This document shows positions 34,605-43,958 of a stretch of 64,000 nucleotides of DNA, piece after piece. This stretch comes from Pyropia yezoensis (taxonomy: Eukaryota > Rhodophyta > Bangiophyceae > Bangiales > Bangiaceae): contig CM020619.1 in assembly GCA_009829735.1 (NCBI GenBank), positions 5,968,083 through 6,032,082 on the forward strand. Direction: 5' to 3'. The stretch's first letter is position 1; every line of letters starts with the position of its first letter. Below the pieces are notes generated by a model. It was not told the origin of the DNA. It made no database searches and saw only the letters and a list, made by a program, of their open reading frames with translations. Made by a program: the position numbers and the translations under genes.

Positions 34605-34745
34605 GGACTCCGGCCGGGTCCGGGTGGGGGGGGGGGCGGTCCGGTCGGGGATGGGAGGGGGCTACGCCGTGGCAGTGGGCTCCGGCCGGGTCGGGGTGGG
34701 GGGGGGGCCGGTCCGGTCGGGGATGGGAGGGGGCTAGGCCGTGGC
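34605..34745. repeat. Tandem GC-rich repeat of about 67 bp
   Basis: Two units each containing CTCCGGCCGGGT, a G run, GGTCCGGTCGGGGATGGGAG and GGGCTA(C/G)GCCGTGGCA. A third partial unit lies at about 34500-34600. Located in the right arm of the Mutator-like element. Confidence 0.7.
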
Positions 34746-34849
34746 ACGTCGGGTGGCACGGACGGCGACGTCTTCGCGCCATCGAGGCCGTGCGCGCGAG
34801 GAGCGCGCGCGCGCGCGTGGCAGCGCGCTCCTCCACAGTTGTGACGGCG

Positions 34850-35047
34850 GCCTGGGACTGAACCCCACCCTCCCCGACTGAACCCCACCCTACCCCAACT
34901 GAACCCCACCCCAACGCATCATACAGGAAACGGGCACTTCACCCAGGCGGGGACCCTCAATACTCTTGCAATTCGAACCCATTCCGGTGCGCACCACTCA
35001 ACCCCACCTTCTGATTTTCATCTGAACCCAACCCTCATCCCTTACCC
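34850..35047 (-). repeat. Right terminal inverted repeat of the Mutator-like element
   Basis: Reverse complement aligns with 27197-27387. The outer end read inward is GGGTAAGGGATGAGGG. Three GGGGTTCAG-type units sit at its inner end against two on the left. Confidence 0.88.
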
Positions 35048-35314
35048 GAAAAAGGGGGAGGAAGAGCGGTCGCGCCACTCCTACAGCGAGACTCGTCGCC
35101 CTCAATCCGCTCTTCCTCGTCGCTTGTCCGGGCTGCCACCGCGTCGCAGCCCTCTGCGCCTCACTTTTCCGACGCCACCGTCTCACAGGCTACCCCCCTC
35201 CCGCCCACCCGCGGCTCGCTTGCTCACCCGCCCCGCCTGCCTGCCGGCCCGCCGACTCACCTGCCCGCTGCGGAGGGGCGGGGGGGGAAGCGGGGTTGGC
35301 CGACGCAGCAGGGC

Positions 35315-36547
35315 ATGGACCCTCAGCGGTCGTTGCTGCCGGGGGCGGCGGCGTCTTTGCCGGTGGGGGTAGGTGGGAGAGCGGGGGCGTCACCCCCGCC
35401 GCAGACTCTGCCTGTCGCAGCGGTAGGTATTTTGCCGTTTCGCTCTTCTTTTTTGCTCCATGTTTTTAGTGACAGGTGCCGATGGGGCGCTTCGTCTGGT
35501 CTGCCTCTTTGCCGCTGGAGAGGGGGGTGAGGCAGTCAGGGGGGTGGGGCTGGACGACCAGCGGGGTGGGCTGGGGAGGGGAGGGCGGGGCGTGAGGGCG
35601 CTGCGGTGTGCTATGCACGCCACTGGGATGGTGGGCCGAGCAGCACTGCCAGCGACGGGGACCGTCATTTGTGTGCTGTGGTCATGGTACTGACGCGGAG
35701 CGGCCATTCCTGCACGGGACTCTCTGGTGGGCTGCGGGCGACGGTGGGATTGCAACGCACACGACCGTCAGGGGGCGGCCGCAGCACACGCAAGCACTGC
35801 TGGGGGTCCCCCGTCAGAGGGCACCACTGGCGGTGGGGCGGGGAGCTCTGTGGGTGGCGGTGGCGGCGGTGGGGGTAGCGGCAAGCGTGGCCAGGTGGGG
35901 GACTTTGTGCGCCGCAGCGACTTTGAGCGTCAGGTGAGCACCATCCGCGAACAGGTGGAGCGAGTGCGCGCCAACCTTGCCAAGGCGGAACAGTATGTTG
36001 ACCAGAGGGGGTGGTGGGGAAGGGGAGGGGAGAGGTCTCTGGATTGCATCCTGGTTTTTTTTTTTTTGTCGTGCACTGGTGGGAGGGCGTGGCGAGAAGG
36101 GGCGCGGGGGGGGGCTAGCCCCCTTTTTGGCTGCTTTCGCTACACTCTTTCCGACCCGATGAGGGGGACACTACCCGCCTTCCCGGCTGGATATTTTCCC
36201 GGGTCCTCCCGTGCGATGTGGTGGGGGGGGGGGGCAGGCGGGTGTGCACCCAGCGGGCGCCCGCTTCGCCGACGCGAAGGCGTGACACGGGCCTACTGAC
36301 GACGCGGCCGCTCATCCCCGCTGCCTCACTGCTTGGCCGCTTCCATCTGGTGTTTCGACTGCCGCCGCCGCTGTTGGCGCTGCCGCCGCCTCTGCTGTCG
36401 TCGCCGCCACCGCCGCTGCTGTCGTCGCCGCCGCCGCCGCTGCCGCTGCCATCCAGGATTCGCGACGCCCACGACCTGGCGGGTGGGGCGGACGCGGCCG
36501 CCGGGGGTGTCCCCGCGCCAGGGGAGCCGGGGGGGGTTGCGCCGTGA
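35315..36547 (+). CDS. Hypothetical small coiled-coil protein, three possible exons
   Basis: A gene is suggested by consistent splicing. Exon 1 35315-35422 (MDPQRSLLPG start), GT-AG intron, exon 2 35772-35992, both in phase. Exon 2 has a Gly-rich linker then a charged heptad-like helix (DFVRRSDFERQVSTIREQ, then VERVRANLAKAEQ). Donor GTATG follows at 35993. A third exon from about 36237 to the stop at 36547 keeps phase and is Pro/Leu-rich, but its acceptor is uncertain. I do not recognise the family; the helix could be an oligomerisation segment. It lies 270 bp right of the Mutator-like element and may be transcribed from sequence close to the insertion. Confidence 0.4.
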
Positions 36548-36932
36548 GAGTTTCTCCCGCCTGTGGGTGGCGGAGGGGGAGGGGGAAGGGGAAAGAGGGT
36601 CACGCGAAGGGCGCTGAAGCGTTTTTGCGAGGGGGAGGGGGGCCGCCGTAGCCGCGCTTTATGGGCGTTAGCTGCCTCCGTGGGCGTCGTGCGGGGCTTG
36701 TGCGCGGCGGGGTGGGCGGGGGGGCAAAGGGCATGGTTACCATCACTATCCGGTTCCCCTGCCGCCGTCACAGGATTTCTTGTGGCAAGCGGGTGGGTGT
36801 TGCCGCGCGCGGCGGCCGCAGCGGCCGTCCCTGTCGGCCACACCTGTCCTCACTCCCCCAAACCAACTCAATCCCCCCTTCCCACCTCGCCTCAAATTGA
36901 CACCGCCTCCCAACCTCCTGCCAAAGGTGTCC

Positions 36933-38129
36933 CTACACCCCTTCGTCTTCCCGCCGGCACAGCGCGTCGACCACCGCCCGTCGCAGTGCGTCGCCCACCG
37001 CGACGGTGGCGGGGGTGTGGGGCATGGACATCCCCCCCCCCCCGAGCTCAGCACCCCGCTCCAGCCGCCCTACCGGCACCAGCAGCTTGGCCACGCTCGT
37101 CAGCCACAGGCCGTCCACGCGGCCCGCCGCCACGTCCGCGACTGTAACAGGGCGGTGGATGAGCATCAGGCCCGCCGCGGGGGCGGCAGCGGCCACCGCG
37201 GCGGCTACCACGCCAGCCAGGACGGTGCCAGGAGCGGGGAGCCGCAGGGTAGTCCCGACGAGCGCCACCAAGTTGGTGGTCATTCCTTCCAGCAGCTCCA
37301 CGTCCTCGTCAGCCAGCGCGGCGGTCCCACGGTCACCGTCACCGCCTCCGTCACCGCCACCGCCGCCGCCACCGCCGCCGCCACCGCCGCCACCACCGCC
37401 GCCCCCGTTGCCGCCCGCCAACCGTGGCCGCACGCGGATGAGCAGCGCCTCGGTGGCGCCCGCCGCGCGCGCCGCCGCCTCAGCCGGCGCGCGGAACACC
37501 GCCCACGCCGAGTCTTTTATCCCCGGCGCCCGCCGCCGCACCGCGGCCGGTGCCACCACCGCCACCACGGGGGGCAAGCGAATGGTGGCAGCGGCTGCGG
37601 CGGTGACGTCCCGCCAAGGCACAGCGTGGGTGAGAAGCGTGTGGGGGGCGCCCGTAGGGAGGAGCACCACCACCAGCGCCTCCGTGGTGAGGGGGGCCGA
37701 CGCGGGGGCGGCGGGCGGCATCCCCGCGGGGCCGCCGTCACTGGCCGCCGGGAAGGGCCCTGTCAATGCCGATCCTGGCGGCGGCGGCAGCGGCGGCGGC
37801 GGCAAAGTGCCGACCGCGGCAAAAAGCGCCGCCGCCAGCCCTGCGTGCGACAGGTCCGCGACAGCCGCCTTCCCCCCTTCGGCGTAGGCGTCGGCGTCGT
37901 CGGCGGCCACCGCCGCCGCCGCTGCAGCCAGGGCGGCGTGCGAGTCCCGCAGCCGCGCCGCGTGGGCGGCATGGTGCGGAAAGGTGGTGCGGCCGCGGGT
38001 GGTGACAACGACCGAGTAGGCGCCCGGCGGGGAGGCGCGGAGAAAAGCGGCAGGCGAAAGAGCCGCGGCGAATGCCGCGGTCCCACCGGTCGCCCCCCTA
38101 GCGGGCGCGAAGTCCGCGGCCGCCGCCAT
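36933..38129 (-). CDS. Class IV (fold-type IV) PLP aminotransferase / ADC-lyase-like
   Basis: About 398 residues from ATG 38129. Fold-type IV landmarks: N-terminal GAYSVVVTTRGRTTFPHHAAHAARL resembles the substrate-binding beta hairpin of branched-chain/D-amino-acid aminotransferases and aminodeoxychorismate lyase; the likely PLP lysine is in GIKDSAWAVF; the conserved acid follows in LLEGMTTNL; and the C-terminal part has PGTVLAGVV, VADVAAGRVDGLWLTSV and LLVPVGRL. A Gly run interrupts the domain between the Lys and Glu blocks. It could act in branched-chain amino acid or folate metabolism; the sequence does not decide. The start overlaps the end of the upstream hydrolase frame by about 30 bp across a G run, raising the possibility of one fused protein. 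Confidence 0.72.
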   Translation of the reverse strand: MAAAADFAPARGATGGTAAFAAALSPAAFLRASPPGAYSVVVTTRGRTTFPHHAAHAARLRDSHAALAAAAAAVAADDADAYAEGGKAAVADLSHAGLAAALFAAVGTLPPPPLPPPPGSALTGPFPAASDGGPAGMPPAAPASAPLTTEALVVVLLPTGAPHTLLTHAVPWRDVTAAAAATIRLPPVVAVVAPAAVRRRAPGIKDSAWAVFRAPAEAAARAAGATEALLIRVRPRLAGGNGGGGGGGGGGGGGGGGGGDGGGDGDRGTAALADEDVELLEGMTTNLVALVGTTLRLPAPGTVLAGVVAAAVAAAAPAAGLMLIHRPVTVADVAAGRVDGLWLTSVAKLLVPVGRLERGAELGGGGMSMPHTPATVAVGDALRRAVVDALCRREDEGV

Positions 38130-39060
38130 CCCTGCCGCGCGCCCCCCCCCCCCCCTCTGTAGGGGCGCCGTCGGCAGCCGGCGACAGAGCGTCGACGCGG
38201 AGGACGCGCCCAAACCAGGCAAACACCCTACCCCACATGGCCGGCGTCACCGCGTGGCCGACGCCCGCCTCCATGACGAGCGTCGTGTCCCCCCCCCGCA
38301 CCGCGTACGTGGCCGCAACGGTCCGCCACGCGGCGGCCACCCCCGCCGGCGGGCACCGCGGGTCGGCCGCCCCATTCAGCACGAGCAGCGGGCGTGGTGC
38401 GATGAGGCCCAGACTGGCGCTCGCGTCAAAGGTGGACGTCAGGCTGGGCGCCAACGCACCCCACACCGCCGTCACCACGTCGCGGTGCACGTGGGGGGGG
38501 GGGGAGGGAAATATGCACCCGGCGGGAGGCGGGCCACACCCACCGCCCTGGTGAGGGGCGGGATGGCCACAGGGGGAGCCGCTGCTGCTGCTGCTGCTGC
38601 CGCCACTACAGCCGCTGGCACCGCCGCCGCCGCCACTGCTGCCGCCACCTCCGTCACCGCAGTCGCCGGCAGGCGCTGGGCACTGGCGCGCGTTGGTGGG
38701 CGCTGGGAACTGGCGCGCGTCGGCGGTGGGGGCGGCCGGGGCGCCCCCCCCTCGAGCGGCCAGGTCCGCGGCGGCGGCGTCAAAGAGGGGCCCCAGGGTG
38801 GCCACCCGCGCGCCATACACGCCCTCTGCAACGGCGGCGGCCCAGCTCTGCACCGCAATGAGCGGCGCGACCGCCGCCTAGCGGGTGTCGGCAGCAGCCG
38901 CATACCACGCGGTCATGCCCCCTAGGCTGATACCCGTCACCCCCAGCCGCGCCCCGTCCACGTCGGCCCGGGAGATGAGGTAGTCGGCCACAGCCGACAG
39001 GTCCGCGGCAGTGTCGTAAATAAAGGGGTACTCCCGGTGGGAGTCATCGGCCGGCCGGCC
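38098..39060 (-). pseudogene. Alpha/beta hydrolase, one in-frame TAG, 5' end unclear
   Basis: Dienelactone-hydrolase/acetyl-xylan-esterase-like alpha/beta fold. The nucleophile elbow is LGVTGISLGGMTAWY, preceded by EYPFIYDTAADLSAVADYL. The rest has PLIAVQSWAAAVAEG, the acid in RPLLVLNGAADPRCPPAG and the His in AGVGHAVTPAMWG, so all triad residues are present. A TAG at 38878-38880 splits the frame between the nucleophile block and PLIAVQSW; phase is unchanged on either side, so it is a point nonsense change, a base error, or less likely readthrough. A Ser/Gly-rich insert lies between. The N-terminal strands are not recognisable upstream of 39060, where an intron or transposon DNA begins. The frame ends at 38098, overlapping the aminotransferase start. 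Confidence 0.65.
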
Positions 39061-39437
39061 GAGGGGAAAGAAGAGACTATCGCGAAGGCAGCGAGGAAGA
39101 CAAGCCTTTTCCAACAGAAAAACTGGTGAGAGCCGAGCTCGCCGATGATGACGGACAGGGTGACCTCGGGTTTTAATACCAATAAGACCGCCGGTCAAAT
39201 GACCTGAACGATCACCATGAGATCGATTGTTAAGAGCGCAAATTGACAGATAGATAACATAGAGACAGATATTCAATGCGAAAGTAGCCCCCCCAAAGGG
39301 CGAACCACAGGCACCACAAGTTGTAATGCCCGTCAAGGGTGCTACTTGAGATCGAATAAAGTGTAAGCATGACGGATATGCTACAGTGTGTACGGGAGTG
39401 ACCTGGTCCCTCTCCTTCACAATAATGCGTGCCGCAT

Positions 39438-40275
39438 TCAAAATGTGCGCCTGCGTCCTCTGGTCCAGCCTACGCCCTCGGGGCACGCGAGGAAGAGGAT
39501 GACCAGAGGCCAGTAGCTGGTCGAGGTTTGCAGCGACCTGTCCCAGTAGCCGCGTATTGTGTGTCGTCGCTTAACCATCGCGATTAGCCCCTTGTCCAAT
39601 GGTTGGTACACGGCATTGGTGTTTGGGTTCAACTCGATAATCTTCAATTGGGGATGGTTAATCGTTGTATGGCAACTCAGATTGTCGAGAATCAGAAATA
39701 CGTGGCTGGCGGTGCGAGCACGCAGGCTGGGCACGAACACCTCAAAAAACCATCTTTTGAATACCCTACTGTCCGTCAAACCAGGCTGACTGCTACGAGA
39801 CGTAGGGCAAGGGGCAGCGGTTGTCCGCCCCGGTGAAGCACATGAGCTGGGCGGCTTGGCCAATCATGGTGATTGGCAGCTTGTGTGAGCTGGTTGAGTA
39901 GCAGCACAGCGTCAAAGTAACCCGGGCCTTACTTCGCATGTCCTTGCTGCCCCTCGCATGACGTCTGTCGCTTTCCGACACGTAAGACCGACTCGGCAGG
40001 AAGCGGTAGAGTAGTCTTGTCTCATCGACGTTATATATCAAATCAGGGTCGACGCCCGCCAGCTGCCGCCGGATACCCGCCATTCGCTCCTCCGCTTCCT
40101 AGATGCATGCAGACGTTTCGGATCCATGCAAGGCCACGTTCACAAGCCCGTGGCATCTCGCCCAGTTCTGTAGAAGCCAGTTAGAAGCAGAAAACGCCAC
40201 GACCTCGAGAAACTCCACAATCTGCAATGCTTCAGCACGTAGCGCAGCAAGCGAAAGCGGAATACGCTTCCGGCT
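39438..40275 (-). pseudogene. pogo/Tigger-like (CENP-B family) transposase remnant
   Basis: Broken minus-strand transposase. The CENP-B-type HTH is partly visible (SASNWLLQNWARCHGL, then LHGSETSACI), followed by an in-frame TAG near 40103. The DDE_1 core is spread over two frames: DPDLIYNVDETRLLYRFLPS (first Asp), VFLILDNLSCHTT (second Asp) and NTNAVYQPLDKGLIAMVKRR (third Asp). The last two are 29 residues apart, the DD29D spacing of pogo/Tigger. A frame change occurs near 39800. Terminal repeats were not found. It lies just upstream of the hydrolase and may have displaced its 5' end. Confidence 0.8.
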
Positions 40276-40289
40276 GCGAGCCTGTTAGG

Positions 40290-43200
40290 CCTCAAACCAT
40301 TGGGACGGTCTCGAGTCCACACCGCCGGTAGGGGCAGTCAGGCAGGATTGTGTGAGAAAGGGATTGATGCCTAGGGTGGAGGGGGGGGGGCGGGGGGGGG
40401 AGGAGCATGGAACGTGTGGGAGCGGGATGAGGTGGGGGACGAGGGGAGGGATTGCTGGTCGTGTAAGGGGTCGGGTTGGCGGGGGACGAATGCTGGGATG
40501 GGTGCGATGACGCGGAAGCCCGGCTTAGTGAAGGAAGGAATCGATATCGATTGGCTGTACTTCGATAAATGACGGAGTCATATAACCGAGACGCATATAA
40601 TCGAATACACACTGTACCGGCAACGGCAGCGACGCGGCTCGGCCCCGGGCAAGACGGGAAATCGCAGGGTTGCCGAGAGGTTGCCCGGGGGTCGCCGGAT
40701 GATATCTGATTGGTTCATGAGCCCCTGGCTTGCAAGCCCCCCACAGCCACGGGAGAGGGATTTGATTGGACATTTAAGTTGTCAAGGAGTACATAGAATG
40801 AGGACCAAGTTTCACGGCAATTGCAGTCCTGAGCTCTCCGTGCGAACCGCTCGGTAACTGTGTGCTGGTATGCGCCGAACCCCGCTCCGGCTCATCGGGC
40901 ACGGTGGCGCAGGAAACAAAGGCGCTGTTGTTTAGCAACACACCCGGCAGGCAGCTCCCCTTGTTCAACAACCGCTCCGAGCGCAAGAAGAACAAGGTCT
41001 GCTGGTCTGCAGAGGCTAGGTGGCGACCAGCAGCGAATCCACTGTAGAAGGCGTCCGGATCGTTGACGGCGGCACCTCGGTCCGCTGCCACTCGCAGCGG
41101 AGGAACGACGCCTTGTAGCTGGATGCAAGCCTTTTGGGGCTGTTTCGGGGTCGCTTTGTGTTCGTTCTAGCATCCATCTGGCGCCCTGCGCTGATACTCC
41201 GTGGTGGGCTGCCAACTAGGCACCTGCAGCGCCTCGGGTTGCTGAAGTGGGCAGCAGAGATGGAAGCGGCACCACCAGCACCGCAGCTCGTCGTGACCCT
41301 GCGGCCTGAGGGAGCCCTGTGGCCAGTTTGGGGCGTTTTGGGGCTGTTTTGGTGTCGCTTTGTGCCCGTTTTGGCGTCTTTCTGGCGTCCTGCGGCTGAT
41401 ACCCCGCGGATGGCAACCGATTCGGCAGCGGCAGCTCCGCGGCGCGCCAAGGCGGGCGGCTGACCCCGCAGCAGCAGCGCCGCGGCGCGTTGTGGCGGCC
41501 GGGGGGCATCTTGTGGCTTGGTACTGTGGCGTGCGACAGTCAGCCTGTTTTCACGTCAATGTACTCCTATTCATTACAAGGGGCAATGCGGCCATTATTT
41601 TGGTCGAATGGGCCCCGTGATGCTGAGCAGCTCGAAGAGCAGGCTTTTCGAGTACGTGCTGCACATGCAGTGGGTGACCTGCTCACCTACAGCAACGCAT
41701 GTGAATTGGGTGGTGATACCTCACGAGGTATACAGCCGCTGTGTCTGGCAGCCTCTTGGCAGCCTGTGAAACGCATGGCTGTGTGGGCTGTACAGGGAAA
41801 CTAGCGCGTTCAATAACGTCGCGGAGCAGCAAGTGGCTCACCGAGGGAGGCTGGCGACTTCTCTGCTGCTGAAAACAAAAGCGTCGGCGGCAATGGATCA
41901 GATGTGCCACTCCCACTCTGGGACCAGCACCGACCAGTAACCGGTCATGCATGTGGTAGACGTCCAGTGGGAACCGGGTGGAACTTCCGGAGCACACTGC
42001 GTGTTGGCTATTCTGGGGCTCTTGCCCAGACGGTCTCGCTACGCGGACTAGAGAAAAGGCTCGCTCCCTTTGGCTTCAAATTACTGTCCTACAATCCGAT
42101 AACAGCTCTGATTGCCCGCCTAGAGAGCATGAATGCCGAATTGCGCGGTCTCGTCTGGTCTCTAGAGAGCTTGCCCAGAGCTGTGGCGCGGTTTAACGAT
42201 GTTGGGCAGCATCACTTTGGAAACCCAGAAGTGGTGGCTACATGGATTGCTTTGCGAGGCAACGTCGTGTGCACTTGCATACGCAGTACCGAGTACGAAA
42301 GCACTCTGATTGGCGGAAGAGTGACTGTTCCCAACGCAAAGTGCGGACATGCGGCAGATTTCAGCTGGAATTGACGCTCTCGCAGCTCTTCTTCCAACTA
42401 CGCAACGAAGTGCCGCGGTTGAAGCAGAGGTCAAAGTGGAGGTGTTTGACACTGGTCGTCTTCCTCTCGCCGTCGTTGTTTCTGGTGCTGGGATGTACCG
42501 GGAGCCGGCGCCTTTCAAGTGCCAGCGCAAGGCAACTTCGCCTTGCATTTGCGTCTCCGCTGGGGCATCATTCTGCTCGCATGTCATGCAGACGCGTCAG
42601 GTTTGCCACAACGACACGGCAGCCGGAAGTGGGGGCGCAAATGGTAGCAAGCGGAGTATGGATGCGTTCTGCGTTATATAGAGAGAGCGAATATCACCGA
42701 TTGACTGCAATCGCGCCGTGGCCGTCGACGTGCAGATACTGGACTGCGCTCGGGCGTCGTGATGAAGCTCCGGTGCCGTCAATCGCGCGTGTGGCACCGA
42801 ATAAGCGCAAAGGCGTTCTGTTCATTGCCATTGGTCTGTGCACGGAACCTGTGGTGGCCCCATTCAAGAAAGACATGGTCGAGCCACTTCGCCTTCTCGC
42901 TGAAGTCCTCAAGTCACCATTCGCACTAACTGACGTGCGGTCTCTTCTGCGCTGTTGCTACTTATCTGCGCCGGAGAACGACCCGCTGCCCGGCCATCTG
43001 TCCGTGTCATTGGTGAAGCTCACCCGTAAGTGCGCACGATCAGCGTGTTTTTGACTTCGGCCCCGCACCTACAGTGTGAGGCACCACCCACACCCGGGCA
43101 GCCCTCAACGTACTGGTGAACGGTGTCAGCTGCCCGCGCAAGCCAGTGAGGCTGCGGGGCGCGGGGAAGGTGACGGGCGGGGTGACGGTGATGGGGGTGG

Positions 43201-43299
43201 GGAAGAAGGTGGGCGTGACGTCGGTGAGGGTCGAGGGGGTCGAGGGGTTCGAGGGTAAAGGAGGTCGTTGTGTCTGTGTTAGTTGTTCCCCCCGAGGTC
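40290..43299. other. Intergenic, repeats only
   Basis: No recognised gene. A 270-codon plus frame at 42242-43054 has no motif I can name and irregular composition. A partial tandem duplication with 204-bp period occurs at 41132 and 41336. Short GTCGAGG repeats lie at 43218-43255. Confidence 0.5.
41132..41410. repeat. Partial tandem duplication, period 204 bp
   Basis: TTTTGGGGCTGTTT(C/T)GG, GTCGCTTTGTG and CTGATAC(T/C)CCG blocks occur at 41132-41205 and again at 41336-41408, with about 80% identity by eye over 74 bp. Confidence 0.7.
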
Positions 43300-43947
43300 T
43301 CCCCGGGTGGCGCCCGCACTCACGCATTATATACCCCCGGGGGGGCACCCAGGGTGCCCCAAACCATGTGATTGCCCGTGCCGCCGGGGGGGCGGCACCA
43401 ATGGGCTCAAAACAAGGCATAGGCTCTCAGAACAAGTCAAGGTGGGTGTGCGCACCCCAAGGCGCCCCACCAGACAGCCCCAAGCGGGGGCGGGGGCGGC
43501 GCGCGGCGCTCGTAGCGCCGCGCGGCTGGCCTCACACGCCGGTCGGCCGGAAAGGCCGCAGAGGCGTGTAAGCCAGACGCCTGTCTTCGGGTCGAAAATC
43601 TCCCGTGGGTCAGCAAATCGTGCCGTTCCCATTGGCTCGTGGGGAGATTGTTCCGGCTCGCCGATGAGTCAGAGATGTGGATTTTCCTGAGGTCCGTTAG
43701 TCCTCTGACCCGCGGAGAGAAAATATCCGTCCGGGGATGAGTCAGGGTACTAACGGGTAGCCGATCCGCGGCTCTCGTGCTGACCGTCCGCGACCCGTAG
43801 AATCTCGGCCGGACACCGCGGCATCTCAAGATTGCCAGGGAGTTGATGCGTCTTGGAAGGAGTTGGCTGAGAAGGACAGGGAAGGAGAGGCCCGAGTCCT
43901 TATCCACGAAGCTAGAGTCTTGTGGATTTAGGGGGCATATCCTTACA
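43300..43947 (-). repeat. 3' LTR candidate of gypsy copy 2
   Basis: Begins TGTAAGGATATGCCCCC at 43947, directly after the polypurine tract and pol stop, as a 3' LTR should. A TATATAATG box on the minus strand lies at about 43324-43332. The hairpin at 43529-43568 is shared with the copy 1 LTR-like segment. No matching 5' LTR is seen upstream of gag in this window, so the inner end is estimated. Confidence 0.55.
43529..43568. repeat. Hairpin in gypsy copy 2 LTR
   Basis: ACACGCC/GGCGTGT outer stem and CGGCC/GGCCG inner stem around GGAAA. It corresponds to 4753-4788 with paired changes in the inner stem. A second palindrome, GGCGCTCGTAGCGCC, lies just left. Confidence 0.6.
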
Positions 43948-43958
43948 CCTCCCCCCCC
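43948..43958 (-). promoter_or_regulatory. Polypurine tract of gypsy copy 2
   Basis: GGGGGGGGAGG on the minus strand, between the pol stop codon and the TGTAAGG LTR start; expected plus-strand primer site. Confidence 0.7.

Larger units (their letters stand above)
27195..35047 (+). mobile_element. Mutator-like transposon with long TIRs and captured host gene fragment
   Basis: Bounded by inverted repeats of about 190 bp at 27197-27387 and 34850-35047, sharing blocks such as AAATCAGAAGGTGGGGTTGA, GTGGTGCGCAC, GAATTGCAAG and GGTGGGGTTCAGTTGGGGT. Outside lie GAAAAAGAG (27186-27194) and GAAAAAGGG (35048-35056), 8 of 9 identical, fitting the 9-bp target duplication of MULEs. The left half encodes the transposase on the plus strand. 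The right half holds an APC1-like fragment on the minus strand and GC-rich tandem repeats. The total length of about 7.85 kb is large for the class. Confidence 0.85.

Noticed and set aside
34970..34985. GGGTTCGAATTGC as a tRNA T-arm (minus strand)
   Set aside because: Lies in the Mutator-like TIR, no cloverleaf, and the left TIR copy does not keep the motif.
42242..43054. 270-codon plus-strand frame
   Set aside because: No recognisable family or exon signals; composition irregular.
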